Of a stretch of DNA of 64,000 bases, positions 12,936 to 23,098 are shown piece by piece (the stretch's first letter is position 1; the number at the start of each line of letters is the position of its first letter). This DNA is from Ochromonas danica (lineage: Eukaryota; Sar; Chrysophyceae; Chromulinales; Chromulinaceae). A model generated the notes under the pieces. That model did no database searches. It saw only the letters and a list, made by a program, of their open reading frames with translations, and had not been told where the DNA came from. The stretch covers positions 1 through 64,000 of the forward strand of contig VKHL01000076.1 of the NCBI GenBank assembly GCA_015146655.1. Direction: 5' to 3'. A program made the translations under genes and the position numbers.

Positions 12936-15128
12936 TCATAGACGGGATAAAGTAGTCAACCAATTCTCAGTAAGCAAAATCGTTCGCACCATGTCAACTG
13001 GGAGCTTATTGTGAACCTCTTCAATTCGTGACATCAACTTGCTCACTACAAAATTATTCTCTTTGTCTTCAACACAGATTGAGTTCGAGGAACAAGAAGT
13101 CAATGCCAAGAAATCTCTTGCCATCCTTGCCAAATGTGGGTATTCGACTTCATGGTCTTTCCACCAACCTTCAATATTGAATTTATCTTTTGCATGAATG
13201 TGTAGATCACGGGAAAGATAGTCTTCCAGCTCACTGGAATGACTTAGACTATGTGGGCTCTTCTCAATTGGAAGGTTATGACATAGAATCTCCTGGAAAT
13301 CCTCTGGAAAGTCACTAACAGAATGAAGCGCTTCCGATGGAATAGGAATAGACGAGAGTGTTGAAGTACATCCAGGAGTATAGTACTTCTCATAGATATC
13401 ATAAACAGTCCTCTTCAAATCATCTACACGATTCGGGAATTTGTATTTATAATAGACCAGTTTACTGCGTGGATCAAGGACATGAGCAATCCTATATCCA
13501 AGAGTAGACGACCCAAACATGTCCCTTGTCCAGCAAGTGTTCAGAATTTCAACACACTTACTAATGGCCTGAGTAAAGGCACCTGATGCTATATCACCAA
13601 CTTTCTCCTGTTCTTGCAACAAAATAGTTTGCAATGAATATACTTTCCAGAAGACTAAATGAGAAGGTATCACATCAGTGAGCTGATTTAAAGGAACTAA
13701 TAACCTTTCTAATAAATCAACAATAGCCCAATCTCCACGAGTCAGAACCTGAGTACCATTACCTTTCACGGAAGAGGATACAGATCGTTTGGTTCTGCTA
13801 GTGGCGATCAAATAGAGAGATCTCTTCAATGGATCATCTTCCATCACATCCACACCACCATCAGCACCAACATGAGAACGAAGTTTGGTCATTACATTCT
13901 GTGCTTCCCCAACTTCAATTAATCGATTGGCAATAAGTCGTGCTACTTGAGACAAACAACCATGAGGTACAGGCAACCAAATCTGTCCATCATGCATGAT
14001 TCGACGTTGTACAGAACTCTCCTGGAAGGCAGCAACATGACTAAGCATCGAGTCACTAACGTATAGAGAATTGCGATGAACTATACTTAACCTAGTTGTC
14101 ATAACCTTGCGCATGACTGATGGCCATTTCTCCATCTCTTGACAAATCTTTTCAGAAATTTCTTCATGGTCATACAGATTAGTCAGTGGCTGTAAGCCAA
14201 CAATCAATTTCACACGCTGCCATTTCCCGTTTAAGAAATGTACCCATAATACCAAGTAAGAATCACACCAAACTTCAGCATTCAAAGAGAATCGGCCATG
14301 AGCATCATCTGCAAGGTATTCAATCAAGGAAGGCAGTAGTTGAGCATATAAGCTATTAACATGGTCGATAAGATTATCTTTCAATGGTACAACAAAGTTA
14401 GGTTGTAAAGCTGATACAAAGGCCTGGAATATTGGTTGTTCTACGAAATGAAAAGGAAGATGAGCTGTAAAGAGAAGTTGAATTAACTTTTCAACAGCTT
14501 TCTCTGAGGAATAGTTACTATTCTCTATCGCATGATTGTTGTTATTGCTATTGTTATTGTTTGTTGTTCTAACAGTAGTAGCAGACAAGGTCGTTGTCAT
14601 CTTCTGTGGAGTCTCATTATTCTTCATAGTACCATTTATATTATTACTATGATGATAATCATATGATGAAGCTTGTCCTTGAACTAACATAGGAGGAGGT
14701 TTATTATTATTACTAGGATTATTATGATTGTGATTATTACCATCATCTTGATACTTTTGACCATATTCAGGAACACATATTTTCAAATGTCTTCGTATAG
14801 AAGATGTTCCATGACAAATCTTATATTTCTGTTGACATCGATTACATAAGACTAAGTTTTCATCATCTGTTCGACGAATATAATGCCAGATATCAGAATA
14901 TTCTCTTCTTCTTTTTCTTGTTGAGGAAGTTGTTGTTGTTTTAGGTTGCATTGATATCAATGAAGAGGAAGAGGATGCATGAAAGACAGGAGGTGAAGAA
15001 GAGATATGGGCTGTCAAAGCAATCAATTGTTGCTCACTACCATCATCATCATCCTCGTCATCATCATCATCATCTGAACGATCATGAGCTATTTCCTCAT
15101 GTTTGCGTGTCGAGTCCATCATTCTCAC
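12936..15128 (-). CDS. hAT-derived BED-finger protein, possibly domesticated transposase
   Basis: Single-exon gene of 730 aa. After an acidic, Ser/Thr-rich start, a BED zinc finger (C95-x2-C98, H114-x3-C118) is visible, then Asn-rich linkers. The transposase core follows: LNAEVWCDSYLVLWVHFLNG aligns with the first RNase-H strand but has Glu where hAT transposases carry the first catalytic Asp; SLYVSDSMLSHVAAF keeps the second Asp. The C-terminal dimerisation region is clear (WWKDHEVEYPHLARMARDFL). The usual SERxFS motif with the catalytic Glu is replaced by an unrelated SSNSICVEDKEN-type stretch. No terminal inverted repeats were found in the short flanks. An uninterrupted 2.2-kb frame with eroded catalytic residues suggests a host-used DNA-binding protein. 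An ageing transposon remains possible. Confidence 0.75.
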   Translation of the reverse strand: MRMMDSTRKHEEIAHDRSDDDDDDEDDDDGSEQQLIALTAHISSSPPVFHASSSSSLISMQPKTTTTSSTRKRRREYSDIWHYIRRTDDENLVLCNRCQQKYKICHGTSSIRRHLKICVPEYGQKYQDDGNNHNHNNPSNNNKPPPMLVQGQASSYDYHHSNNINGTMKNNETPQKMTTTLSATTVRTTNNNNSNNNNHAIENSNYSSEKAVEKLIQLLFTAHLPFHFVEQPIFQAFVSALQPNFVVPLKDNLIDHVNSLYAQLLPSLIEYLADDAHGRFSLNAEVWCDSYLVLWVHFLNGKWQRVKLIVGLQPLTNLYDHEEISEKICQEMEKWPSVMRKVMTTRLSIVHRNSLYVSDSMLSHVAAFQESSVQRRIMHDGQIWLPVPHGCLSQVARLIANRLIEVGEAQNVMTKLRSHVGADGGVDVMEDDPLKRSLYLIATSRTKRSVSSSVKGNGTQVLTRGDWAIVDLLERLLVPLNQLTDVIPSHLVFWKVYSLQTILLQEQEKVGDIASGAFTQAISKCVEILNTCWTRDMFGSSTLGYRIAHVLDPRSKLVYYKYKFPNRVDDLKRTVYDIYEKYYTPGCTSTLSSIPIPSEALHSVSDFPEDFQEILCHNLPIEKSPHSLSHSSELEDYLSRDLHIHAKDKFNIEGWWKDHEVEYPHLARMARDFLALTSCSSNSICVEDKENNFVVSKLMSRIEEVHNKLPVDMVRTILLTENWLTTLSRL

Positions 15129-15326
15129 TTCAAAATGTTGTTTTGAATGTGGGCTGGTGGGCTGGGCCAGCGGTGGGCTGCTGGGTGGTGTCTGGGCAAC
15201 CTGCTGGGCCGCTTTGTCGGAGTTTCGTAGTTTCGATTTTCGAAATATTGATTTTTCGGTCGTGCTAGGCGTTAAATTAACTCATCCATCAAACATGACA
15301 AGCTGATCTAATCAACGATACAGACA
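15129..15326. other. intergenic, hAT-derived gene to FMO gene
   Basis: This short gap sits between the start of the hAT-derived gene and the 3' end of the FMO gene. It has a GC-rich stretch of repeated GGGCTG/GCTGGG units (15150-15215) and a TTTCGATTTTCGAAATATTG near-palindrome. No hAT terminal repeats or gene were seen. Confidence 0.4.
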
Positions 15327-17783
15327 TCATTCAGCTGAGAGAATAGTAACTGCTCTATAGTCCTTGGAAGGCCCCCTGACTTCAAACACAATACGAAGAG
15401 TGGCCAACTTCAAGCCTTGAAATGCCAAAGCATATCGGGCACGGTACAAGTCCTCACCACAAAGATGATTAGCATAACTTACCCAAAATCCCGTTTCACT
15501 TTCACTGTCTTCCACAATCGAGGCTAATGCATCTTGATACATCGGTTGCTGGAGAATATCATCAGAAGCACTTCCACATTGTACGCTACTGCACACCTGA
15601 TTATTGTCATGGTTTCCTTTGGAGAAGGCCAAACTAATAAATGGTCTGTCAATTTCTTCAGGAGCACCAACTTTGCTAAAGGAGATATCAAGAGTGTCCT
15701 TCTCTTTGTTATACTCATAAACATAGTTCTGAGATACATCATAGCTACGTCCTCCAAGAAACATTTTACCTTCTTCATGATATAATAGACGACGAAACTG
15801 ACGATTAATGGAAGTGAAGTTAACATGTCCTTCAATGTTAGTAACTTGTTCACCATTGAGATGATCAATAATCATGCGATTAAACTTGTATCGTTTAGTG
15901 TAAGCCAAACTATCAATTATATTACGACTTAATAACCATCCAGAACGAAAACGGTCAATAATACGTTTCATATCATTCACTGGATCTTTTGTATCAATCT
16001 TTGCTTGATCAGTAGGATCAAATAAAGCTCCTGGGATGACTGGTAAACCTTCATAAGATTCATTTAAACGTGATGGTAACTTTCGATGTAGTTTATAATA
16101 GAGATCCAGCATCTGTCCCAGATAATCTCCATGAGGGAATTGAGGACGATGACTGATTGGCCAATCTCTATATGTGGATGCATCTTTCTGTTCCAACTTC
16201 AATTTCATGAACTCTTCCATACTAGGTCGCTTTAAGTTTCCTGCTATATACTGAACGGCTAGCTCCTATTAAACCACACAACATACAGTATCATATTAAG
16301 TTAATGTGCACTAGTAAATAACATCAATGGATGGATTGTAAAAGGGTCTTACCGCCTGTAATTGTAAAATAGCAAAATAAGGTCCACGATACATCCCAAC
16401 AAAATACATATTAGGAAGTTCAGGATGAAGAATATCTTTAAAAAGTTCTAATGGAAGAAATAAATCATTTGGATCATATTTCAAAATATTAAGAATATCT
16501 TCATCAAGAAAGTCAATTTTTGGACTGTATCCAGTACAAAATATTACAGTATCTACACCATCTACTACTTTCATATCTGTAAGATCACCTTGACGATTAG
16601 AACTAACAGATAAACTCTGTGGACCAGTAAATGATCGTAAATATCCACCAACTTGTTCTATGGCATTACAATTCACCATAGTATAGTAATTTTCACAGAT
16701 GGATAGATAAAGAGGTTTATCAGCATCCATTATAGGATCACGTGGTGTAAAACCTGTGAGCTTATTGAAATAGGTAAATGTTCCTATTTTCTCACCTTTT
16801 GATTTAACAACACGTTCTAAACAATCACCATTTTCAACTTTCTTTACAAAATCTTCTCTTCTTGATGGGATTAGTTTATTATAAATAAAGTCTAAAGGAA
16901 GAAAGGCAGTGTCAGGTTTATCAATATCTTCAGGAAGGTAACGAGGGATAATATAAGGTGTTGGTGAAGGTGCAATATGAAAAACTTTTCTTGCATATTG
17001 AGCAACTTCGGTTGCAATTTCACTTCCACTAAAGGCACCACCAATTATAGCAACTGTTTTATTTTGATAATCTTTAGGATTAAAATAATCTAAAGCATGA
17101 AGAATTTCTCCTGTAAACACTACCTTAGAAGTTGATGTTGATGTTGAAGGCGTAGTTGAAGAAGAGATGGAGGGATCGGTAGCAGTTGAAGTCTTCATAG
17201 TAGCAGTAGTAGTAGTGGTATCTTCAGAAGTGGTCATTGTTGTCTCCTTCTTCTTCATAACAGAAGAATCAGAAAGCATCTCTTCAAGATATGATGGGAT
17301 ACGTGGTTTGGTGAAAAATCCTGTGGCAAGAATGACTTGTTGGAAGACTTCTGATTCTTCATAAAGAGAATTGCCATCTGGTGCTGCTGCTGGTGCTGTT
17401 CCTTCTGTTGCTGTTGTTGTAGTCCAGGTCAAATGATAAGAATTAGCATGTGGTATTCTTGTAATGCGTTTAATGGTTGAATTAAATTTAATATTTCCTG
17501 GTGGAATAAAATGTTGACTATATTGATGAAGATATTGATATACTTCTTGTGCATTAGGAAAAACTGAAGATGGTTCTTCTATCCATGGAAAATCTGTAAA
17601 AGAACAAGTAAAATTAGAAACATTGGTAATAGAAGAATTCCATAGACGATTATTAATGGGATTCCATAATCCTCCTATTTCACTAGAAGATTCAAAGATA
17701 ACAGGAATAAGTCCTTGATGTAATAAAGTCTTAGCTGCTACTAAGCCAGAAGGACCACCACCAATTACTGCTACTCTATTCAT
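15327..17783 (-). CDS. flavin-containing monooxygenase fused to a DUF6314-like domain
   Basis: About 789 aa. Exons are 16353-17783 and 15327-16265. The FAD-binding site is GGGPSG (8-13). The FMO-identifying motif appears as FTGEILHALDYF and the NADPH site as IGGAFSGSE. Joining the exons restores the classic FMO stretch LQLQAELAVQYIAG. A low-complexity Thr/Ser insert lies in the middle of the FAD/NADPH region. The last ~190 residues go beyond a normal FMO (450-550 aa) and carry features of the bacterial DUF6314 family: RLLYHEEGKMFLGG, HLCGEDLYRARYAL and VRGPSKDYRAVT. FMOs oxygenate N- or S-containing small molecules using NADPH and O2. The added domain may bind or further process the product, which is inference. 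The FMO assignment is strong, the second domain moderately so. Confidence 0.88.
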
Positions 17784-17831
17784 CTTTGGTTCATATCATA
17801 TGAGTTTGTCCATCAAACAAGATCCAGCGAG

Positions 17832-18653
17832 TTGTCCAAAACCTCAAACGTCCCAAAACCTAAAACGCCAGCTGAAAAGCTTCAAAATCAAATTATCTTC
17901 AACAACATTTTGTTGCTGATCCTTGATTGTTATTTGCACGAATTTTCAAGCAGTTCATTAAACATCTGCTTTATCTTTGTTGTAAAAAAAGAAATTTCTG
18001 AATCGATCAATTGTTTTGGTTTAATTCCATCATGGAGCCCTTGGGCCGACACTCGTTTTGGTGACCTGACCAATGTTCAGAAGTCATCTGAGAACAAGAA
18101 GTGCATCGTTCAGATGTGGAGAAGTAGTGGTCTTTCCATGGAGAAGTTTTGTGAGGCCTATGGTTTGAAGAAAGGCACCCTGGGAGGCTGGAATAAAAAG
18201 CTGAAAGAATTGGAAGAAACAAAAGTAGATACATTCCATGATAATTGCGGTCGTCCTGCTCTCATCGACGGGCAGGGATTAAATAACATCAAAAGAGAGG
18301 TGGCTGAGCGGGTTCAGCAGCAAAGAGCTCCTCGTAAACGTGATTTTCGTGAGATATGTCAGAAAGAAGCAGTTAACACCAAGAGACGACGCGGAGAAGG
18401 AGTAACGAGTGTTAATTTGAGTCGACAATCGCTCAATCGAATCAAGGAGCAGGGGGGTATTTCTGAAGGCAAGGGGCAGTTTAAAACTTCTGCAAGAGTG
18501 ACAGCAGAGAGCGATCCAAGGAACGCTTATTCCATGTTCGCTATGACCTCAGCTTTTTGGGAGCAGCTGGAGCCTTATATGATTATGAACTGGGACGCAA
18601 CCCAATTTGTAATACAAGCAGATTGGGTTGCGTCCCAGTTCATAATCATATAA
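17832..18653 (+). pseudogene. transposase N-terminal part (remnant)
   Basis: This open frame of 273 codons starts inside the left TIR, so its true start is uncertain. From about 18059 it reads as a transposase N-terminus: HTH (ENKKCIVQMWRSSGLSMEKF, AYGLKKGTLGGWNKKL), a basic linker, then MNWDATQ, the likely first catalytic Asp region. Just after that the sequence folds back on itself and the frame ends. The catalytic core does not follow. Confidence 0.7.
17834..17878 (+). repeat. left terminal inverted repeat
   Basis: Begins GTCCAAAACCTCAAACG and ends CCAGCTGAAAA. The reverse complement of 19708-19752 matches it at all 45 positions. Confidence 0.95.
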
Positions 18654-18666
18654 GGCTCCGCTGCTC
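18561..18666. repeat. internal hairpin, 45-46 bp arms, 15-nt loop
   Basis: The left arm 18561-18606 and right arm 18622-18666 are reverse complements except for one inserted base. The 15-base loop is 18607-18621. The arms carry the coding sequence around the NWDATQ motif, so the right arm is an inverted copy of transposase code at a deletion junction. Template switching during repair is the simplest origin. Confidence 0.93.
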
Positions 18667-18759
18667 AGATCGGCAAAGAAGACCCTCAAAAATACGAATG
18701 ACCCTCGTCTCTATCGCAACAAAAAGATCGCTGAAAGGCTGGAAGAAATATTCCTAACT

Positions 18760-19284
18760 ATGAAGAAAGTGAAAAGCGCAGTGAGAACTAGACTGGTCGA
18801 TGGTTTACAGAAAATTATCGAGGCAGTTAAACAAACGCTTACCTCAAAAACCATCAAGGAGGGCTACCTTCAAACCGGTCAATATCCTCTAGACTTTCAT
18901 CAGGCAATGTCCAAGTGCAGATATAAGCTTCCATTGGATGCGTTGAACACATTGCAAGGTAGATTACCAGATGTAATCGCCTTGTATAGAGCAAAAGGCG
19001 AAGTCACCGAGGACGACTATGACCAATTGGGGGTGATCAAAATTCAGCTCCCGGGAGCGAACAAAAGAATGCCCAAAGATCAGAAGGTGCTTCATCATCA
19101 ACGAGCAGTCCTAATGAACAAGGAGGCGACTCTAACCAAATTCAGAATATATAAAACTGCCCAAGAGCAGAAGAAGGAGCTACAGGAAGCTCGCCGACAA
19201 GAACGAGCTCAAAAGGAAAAGAGTCAAAAGGCCAAAACGACTCAGGGCGGTTCAGACACATTGGACCCCAACTCCACCGCATGA
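18760..19284 (+). pseudogene. transposase C-terminal part (remnant)
   Basis: A 174-codon frame begins MKKVKSAVRTRLVDGLQK and contains SKTIKEGYLQTGQYPLDF, the type of C-terminal segment that follows the last catalytic residue in DDE transposases. It ends in a Glu/Lys/Gln-rich coiled coil. It is separated from the N-terminal piece by the missing core and the hairpin, so it is not expected to give an active enzyme. Confidence 0.6.
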
Positions 19285-20013
19285 AAAGAGAAAGGTTAAA
19301 GCAGTTCGCTTGCCAAATTCCCTTCCATTTGTACGCTATCCATTTCAGTAAATCTAAGTACAATTAAAAACACCAACAAAATAGCTATCAATTTCATAAT
19401 TGCGTTCGATAAGACATGGATCTAGTCTTATTACCTGTGTCCCTCTTTGCTGGTTGCTTGGGATCATAGATTGGTGAACGAGAAGAAAGGGAAACCTATG
19501 AGAGATTCAGAGCCATGAAATTGTCAACAAATTCGACATTTTCAGCTATTTTTCATTCACTGTTCAACATTACCTGGTAATATTATATATCATTCGATTC
19601 GTCTCATCGAGAGGAATTCAATGATAATGGTCTTTTTGTATGAGAACGCAGGAAAACAAAGAAATTGCTCTTTGAAAACTCTGAAAAAGAATGTTAAAAA
19701 CCGTTGGTTTTCAGCTGGCGTTTTAGGTTTTGGGACGTTTGAGGTTTTGGACACCACTACTGTAGAGATCCACCCACACCTTCATTTGAAGCGATTCCAC
19801 GTGATTCCATGGAATTCCAAATGCTTTTTCTCATCCGCAACCGTTATTATTATCATCTCAATATTGGCAGTGACTATCAGACTACTATCTATTATCGGGG
19901 TCAGACTACCTATTTTATTATTGATAGTTCAGGGTCTCTAAATTATCTATTATCAAGTTAAAAGTTTTCAAAAGTTTATATTTATATAATACATGCATTA
20001 TTAGTTCTCTATC
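19285..20013. other. 3' part of transposon plus intergenic
   Basis: The transposon ends at 19752. From there to the next ATG at 20014 no gene is supported. A palindromic CCATGGAATTCC-type motif lies near 19808, about 200 bp upstream of that ATG. An AT-rich stretch with TATATTTATATAATA sits just before the start. Confidence 0.45.
19708..19752 (-). repeat. right terminal inverted repeat
   Basis: Exact reverse complement of 17834-17878 over 45 bp. The flanks outside the two repeats do not show a shared short direct repeat. Confidence 0.95.
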
Positions 20014-21381
20014 ATGGAAGAAGATTATCATTTGGAAAAAGATCTCTCTGATTTAAATATTAATTTAAATGATTATCGTAATAATGATAATAATGATTAT
20101 GGTGATGATAATGATAATAATGATATAGTACGAGGTTATGGTCTAGAAACAAATCATCATGATGTTGATGAACATGATTATTTTATGCATTTAAATGATA
20201 ACCATGATAAACATAATCGTCATTATATTAATGAAGAATATGAAATAGAAGAAGAATATGAACTAGAGGAAGATGTTTCAAATAAAGAAGATAAAGCACC
20301 TGAAATGCCTCAAGAATTCTATCAACAGATTGATGATTTTCTTAAAAAACCACCTCCAAACTTTACAGCAAAAGATGTTATTAAGAAGAAATCTAAGAAT
20401 AATAACAACAATAGTCATAATAACAATAGTAATAGTAATAGTAAGGTGTCTAATGTGTCAGATCTTTCTTCTGCTCCTCATTTACCATCCATCAACTCTA
20501 CTGTTACTACTACTACTACCACTACCACTACAGCTAAACAACGAGGAGGTGGAGGAGGATTGGGTGTTGATGGTGTTAATAAAGGGAAAAAGTCGTCAAT
20601 CAGTTTGAAGAAAGATAACCCAATTAGTAGTCGAGTCTATGACACTATTGCACCAAACCAACAAACATCAAGTAATGCACCTGCAATTGACTCTCAGTTA
20701 TTGAAGGAAGCATTTGAATATACCGATAGACTTCTTAGAGAAGCGGTGATGGAAGAAGTATTAGAAAAGCAGAGTGTGGCAGATCCCAGGCAACATGGCA
20801 AACATGCTGGAAACAATGGAGGTGATAATAGTGGTACTCGTCAGCCAAAGCAATCAAGCAGGCTTGTATCCAAATATGCAGCTTATGTCGAAGAGAGAGG
20901 TCAAGATATCGCCTACGATAATAATGGTATGTTTCCCAAATCGGCACCAGCTGAGGTCATGCGACAAGAGAGTTCCAAAGCACACGGTGATGTTGGTAGG
21001 AAAGGGATGAATAAAAGAGAATCAAACAGTGGCAGTGGACGTAGTGGAAGTGGTGGGATGGGTGCAGTCAAGATGGTTCGTAATCTGAAGAGTAAATCCA
21101 ATCAAGAATTGACTACTGCATCTGCTGCTCCAACAACTCGACGCCAACAATCATTAGCCGGTGGAGACTTCGTTGTCACACGCGAGACAGAAACAGACTT
21201 GAAGCGCATTCCTGTTGACTTTGACTCTCTTCTTAGCAATTTTCAAACAGGTGCTACTCTAGACAAACTCCGAAAGGAGTTAGCAGAGTCACAGCAATCA
21301 TTAGCTCAGAGTGAACTGATTGTTCAGCAACTAACGGGATTGAAGTCATTAGGAGGTGCAGGAAAGAAACGTCGTGGATGA
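20014..21381 (+). CDS. low-complexity protein with C-terminal coiled coil, unrecognised
   Basis: Intronless gene of 455 aa. The N-terminal 75 residues are dominated by Asp, Asn, His and Tyr. Then comes a Glu-rich stretch and a more ordered piece (EMPQEFYQQIDDFLKKPPPN). Asn/Ser and Thr tracts follow, derived from trinucleotide repeats. Two segments look like conserved helices: YTDRLLREAVMEEVLEKQ (~235) and the C-terminal coiled coil PVDFDSLLSNFQTGATLDKL through LAQSELIVQQLTGL. It ends in a basic KKRRG. No domain is recognised. The conserved-looking acidic DFDSLLSNF and coiled coil suggest a protein-protein interaction role, for instance in the cytoskeleton. That is a guess. Confidence 0.7.
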   Translation: MEEDYHLEKDLSDLNINLNDYRNNDNNDYGDDNDNNDIVRGYGLETNHHDVDEHDYFMHLNDNHDKHNRHYINEEYEIEEEYELEEDVSNKEDKAPEMPQEFYQQIDDFLKKPPPNFTAKDVIKKKSKNNNNNSHNNNSNSNSKVSNVSDLSSAPHLPSINSTVTTTTTTTTTAKQRGGGGGLGVDGVNKGKKSSISLKKDNPISSRVYDTIAPNQQTSSNAPAIDSQLLKEAFEYTDRLLREAVMEEVLEKQSVADPRQHGKHAGNNGGDNSGTRQPKQSSRLVSKYAAYVEERGQDIAYDNNGMFPKSAPAEVMRQESSKAHGDVGRKGMNKRESNSGSGRSGSGGMGAVKMVRNLKSKSNQELTTASAAPTTRRQQSLAGGDFVVTRETETDLKRIPVDFDSLLSNFQTGATLDKLRKELAESQQSLAQSELIVQQLTGLKSLGGAGKKRRG

Positions 21382-21534
21382 AAGAACATGAACTTTATAT
21401 CATTGTGTATATAATAGTATATGTTATGTATAATATAACAATATGGTGCCTTCTTATGTATGTGTATTAAATGTTGACAAATATACCCGTCACATATACC
21501 AGTCAGTGATTGGTGTTGTGAAAAGAGAAAGAAA

Positions 21535-21641
21535 CATAATGCAATATTTCCTAATATTACAGGAAATAAAAGAGACTTCATTTTATAGGTATTGATCGAA
21601 AATGGTTAACCAATCTTTTAGTTATCATTACCAAAGAAAGA
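21535..21641 (+). repeat. dispersed repeat, copy A (partner 25262-25382)
   Basis: Shares GATCGAAAATGGTT and GTTATCATTACCAAAGAAAG, plus a looser upstream block with AATGCAATA and ACAGGAAA, with the 3' flank of the gene at 25625-26689. Orientation is the same. It looks like an old duplicated gene-flank fragment. Confidence 0.6.
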
Positions 21642-22191
21642 TAATATAGCTAGGAGTGAAGATTCTTATATAGTCTTCCTTATATCTCATTGAAGTTACA
21701 GTGCACAGGCTAAATGTAGCTCCACTTCCTTTGTTGCATGACGCTGTTATTCTTTTCCATATCCATCCGCTAAAAGGTGCCTAATTTACTGTAACGTGTG
21801 ACCTTTTTACTCATAACAGGACGGGAAAACAGTGGTACCTCGCTTCTTTCGAACAGGGAAAACCCTGCATATCATGAGCTCGCCCACCGTGGCGAAGTTC
21901 AACCCTAGGTAGAAGCAGTCCAACCTTAGTGGGTCGGTGTGTATACATGTAACTGCAACCGCCCGCGTGGGCTCTGCGGTGTTAGCATTCTTACCGGTCA
22001 TATATCACTCCACATGGGGCAAATACAATCATGAGGGTGAGGGCATCTCAACCCGCTTTCACGGTAAATGTAACGCGAAGCAGTCGACGACATGCGCAAG
22101 ATTCACAGGCACTTTAGGTTTGCAATTTTGGAGCGATAATAACCTCTATTTGGAGGTCATTATAACTCCAATCTACCTCGTTAATGTCGTT

Positions 22192-22461
22192 CTTGAGGAA
22201 GTCATGAGTAGCGTCTATAAGGTTGTCAGAGAAGCAACAGTGTCAGAGAATATTTTGTCCCCCTTCAACCCCAACCGTGGACTGGCCTTTATTGTGGACA
22301 GAAAGCAGCTTCAGAATAAGATCACTAGCCTGAAAAAGAAGTACAACATCTTTAAAGCACTCACAGACAATAGCTGTAGTCAAGCGGCAATGACCGGTGG
22401 AAGTGCAACGTGGGGCATGTGGAAAAATGGATTGGCAAAGCAAAGTAGAGGCTTCGGATAA
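22192..22461 (+). pseudogene. Myb/SANT-like domain fragment, probably from a DNA transposon
   Basis: The forward frame contains LEEVMSSVYKVVREATVS and then DRKQLQNKITSLKKKYNIFK followed by LTDNS and TWGMW. This pattern (helix, NK-x-LKKKY helix, then a Trp near the end) is typical of Myb/SANT-like domains carried by Harbinger-type transposons and related plant and oomycete proteins. No start codon or partner transposase is convincing, so it is best read as a remnant. The exact family is uncertain. Confidence 0.4.
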
Positions 22462-22700
22462 CCACTCCCCAATGGTAAAACGCCAAAAAAACGAGAAAAA
22501 CGGTTGTGGGGAATAGAATGTGTAAATCTAACATACCACAGTGGTGAAATACCAGCTCCAGACTGACATTATTTCAAGTAGGTATCTTTATTTGGATACA
22601 AAGTCAAGCTCTTCGCGACTAAAGACTTCATGACTGATATATAGAGGTATCTTTCGGTATCATATCGGTTTGGGGGGCTGTCCTCTTCGATACCAATATT

Positions 22701-22748
22701 GGTGTCGTATTGTATCGTATCGCGTCAAAAACGATACGATACGACACC
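22701..22748. repeat. fold-back of CGATA units
   Basis: GGTGTCGTAT...CGTATCG at 22701-22722 pairs with CGATACGATACGACACC at 22732-22748. The left arm has five extra bases. CCAATATTGG, a perfect palindrome, lies just outside the left arm. Confidence 0.7.
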
Positions 22749-23098
22749 GATACCTGCCCCTAGTTAATGGGGTATTGATAGGGAATGTCAATTGCACTGA
22801 AAATGTCCGTTTTCGTGTTATCTGACAGTGAAAGCACATTGTTTCGATAACGCTTTTACTTGCTGCTGGTCCAAGGCCGGGGACATCTGGATATTGATAA
22901 TCTTGACCAGCTCAGCAACCGAGGCGGCGTTGTCCACCTTGGCGAAGGATATCCAGCAGGTTATCACAAAGGCATAATTAGTGCTCCTATTATCACCATT
23001 ACAACCAAAAACAACGAAAGCACCCGCTTCCTCTACTTTTCACTCCACACACTGTCTAACCAACTGGTCGTCTTCTTTCTCAGAGGACATACAGTGCT

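Larger units (their letters stand above)
17834..19752 (+). mobile_element. internally deleted DNA transposon with 45-bp TIRs
   Basis: The element is bounded by exact 45-bp inverted repeats at 17834-17878 and 19708-19752. Inside are two forward coding pieces of one transposase. The first has a helix-turn-helix region (KKCIVQMWRSSGLSMEKF) up to the presumed first catalytic Asp (MIMNWDATQFVI). The second is the C-terminal part. The catalytic core between them is missing and replaced by a 45-bp-arm hairpin. It should be non-autonomous. No target-site duplication is evident. The HTH plus NWDATQ-type DDE start suggests an IS630/Tc1/pogo-like relative, but the superfamily is not secure. The left end lies about 50 bp upstream of the FMO start codon. 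The exactly matching TIRs suggest fairly recent activity. Confidence 0.88.
21382..23098. other. gene-poor, repeat-containing stretch
   Basis: This 1.7-kb gap holds a dispersed repeat (21535-21641), a degenerate Myb/SANT-like coding fragment (22192-22461) and a fold-back (22701-22748). Near 21705-21745 it weakly resembles part of the gene at 25625-26689. No intact gene is supported. Confidence 0.55.

Noticed and set aside
21835-21960. Possible tRNA-like or structured RNA
   Set aside because: TTCGAA occurs, but no cloverleaf with matching acceptor and T arms could be drawn.
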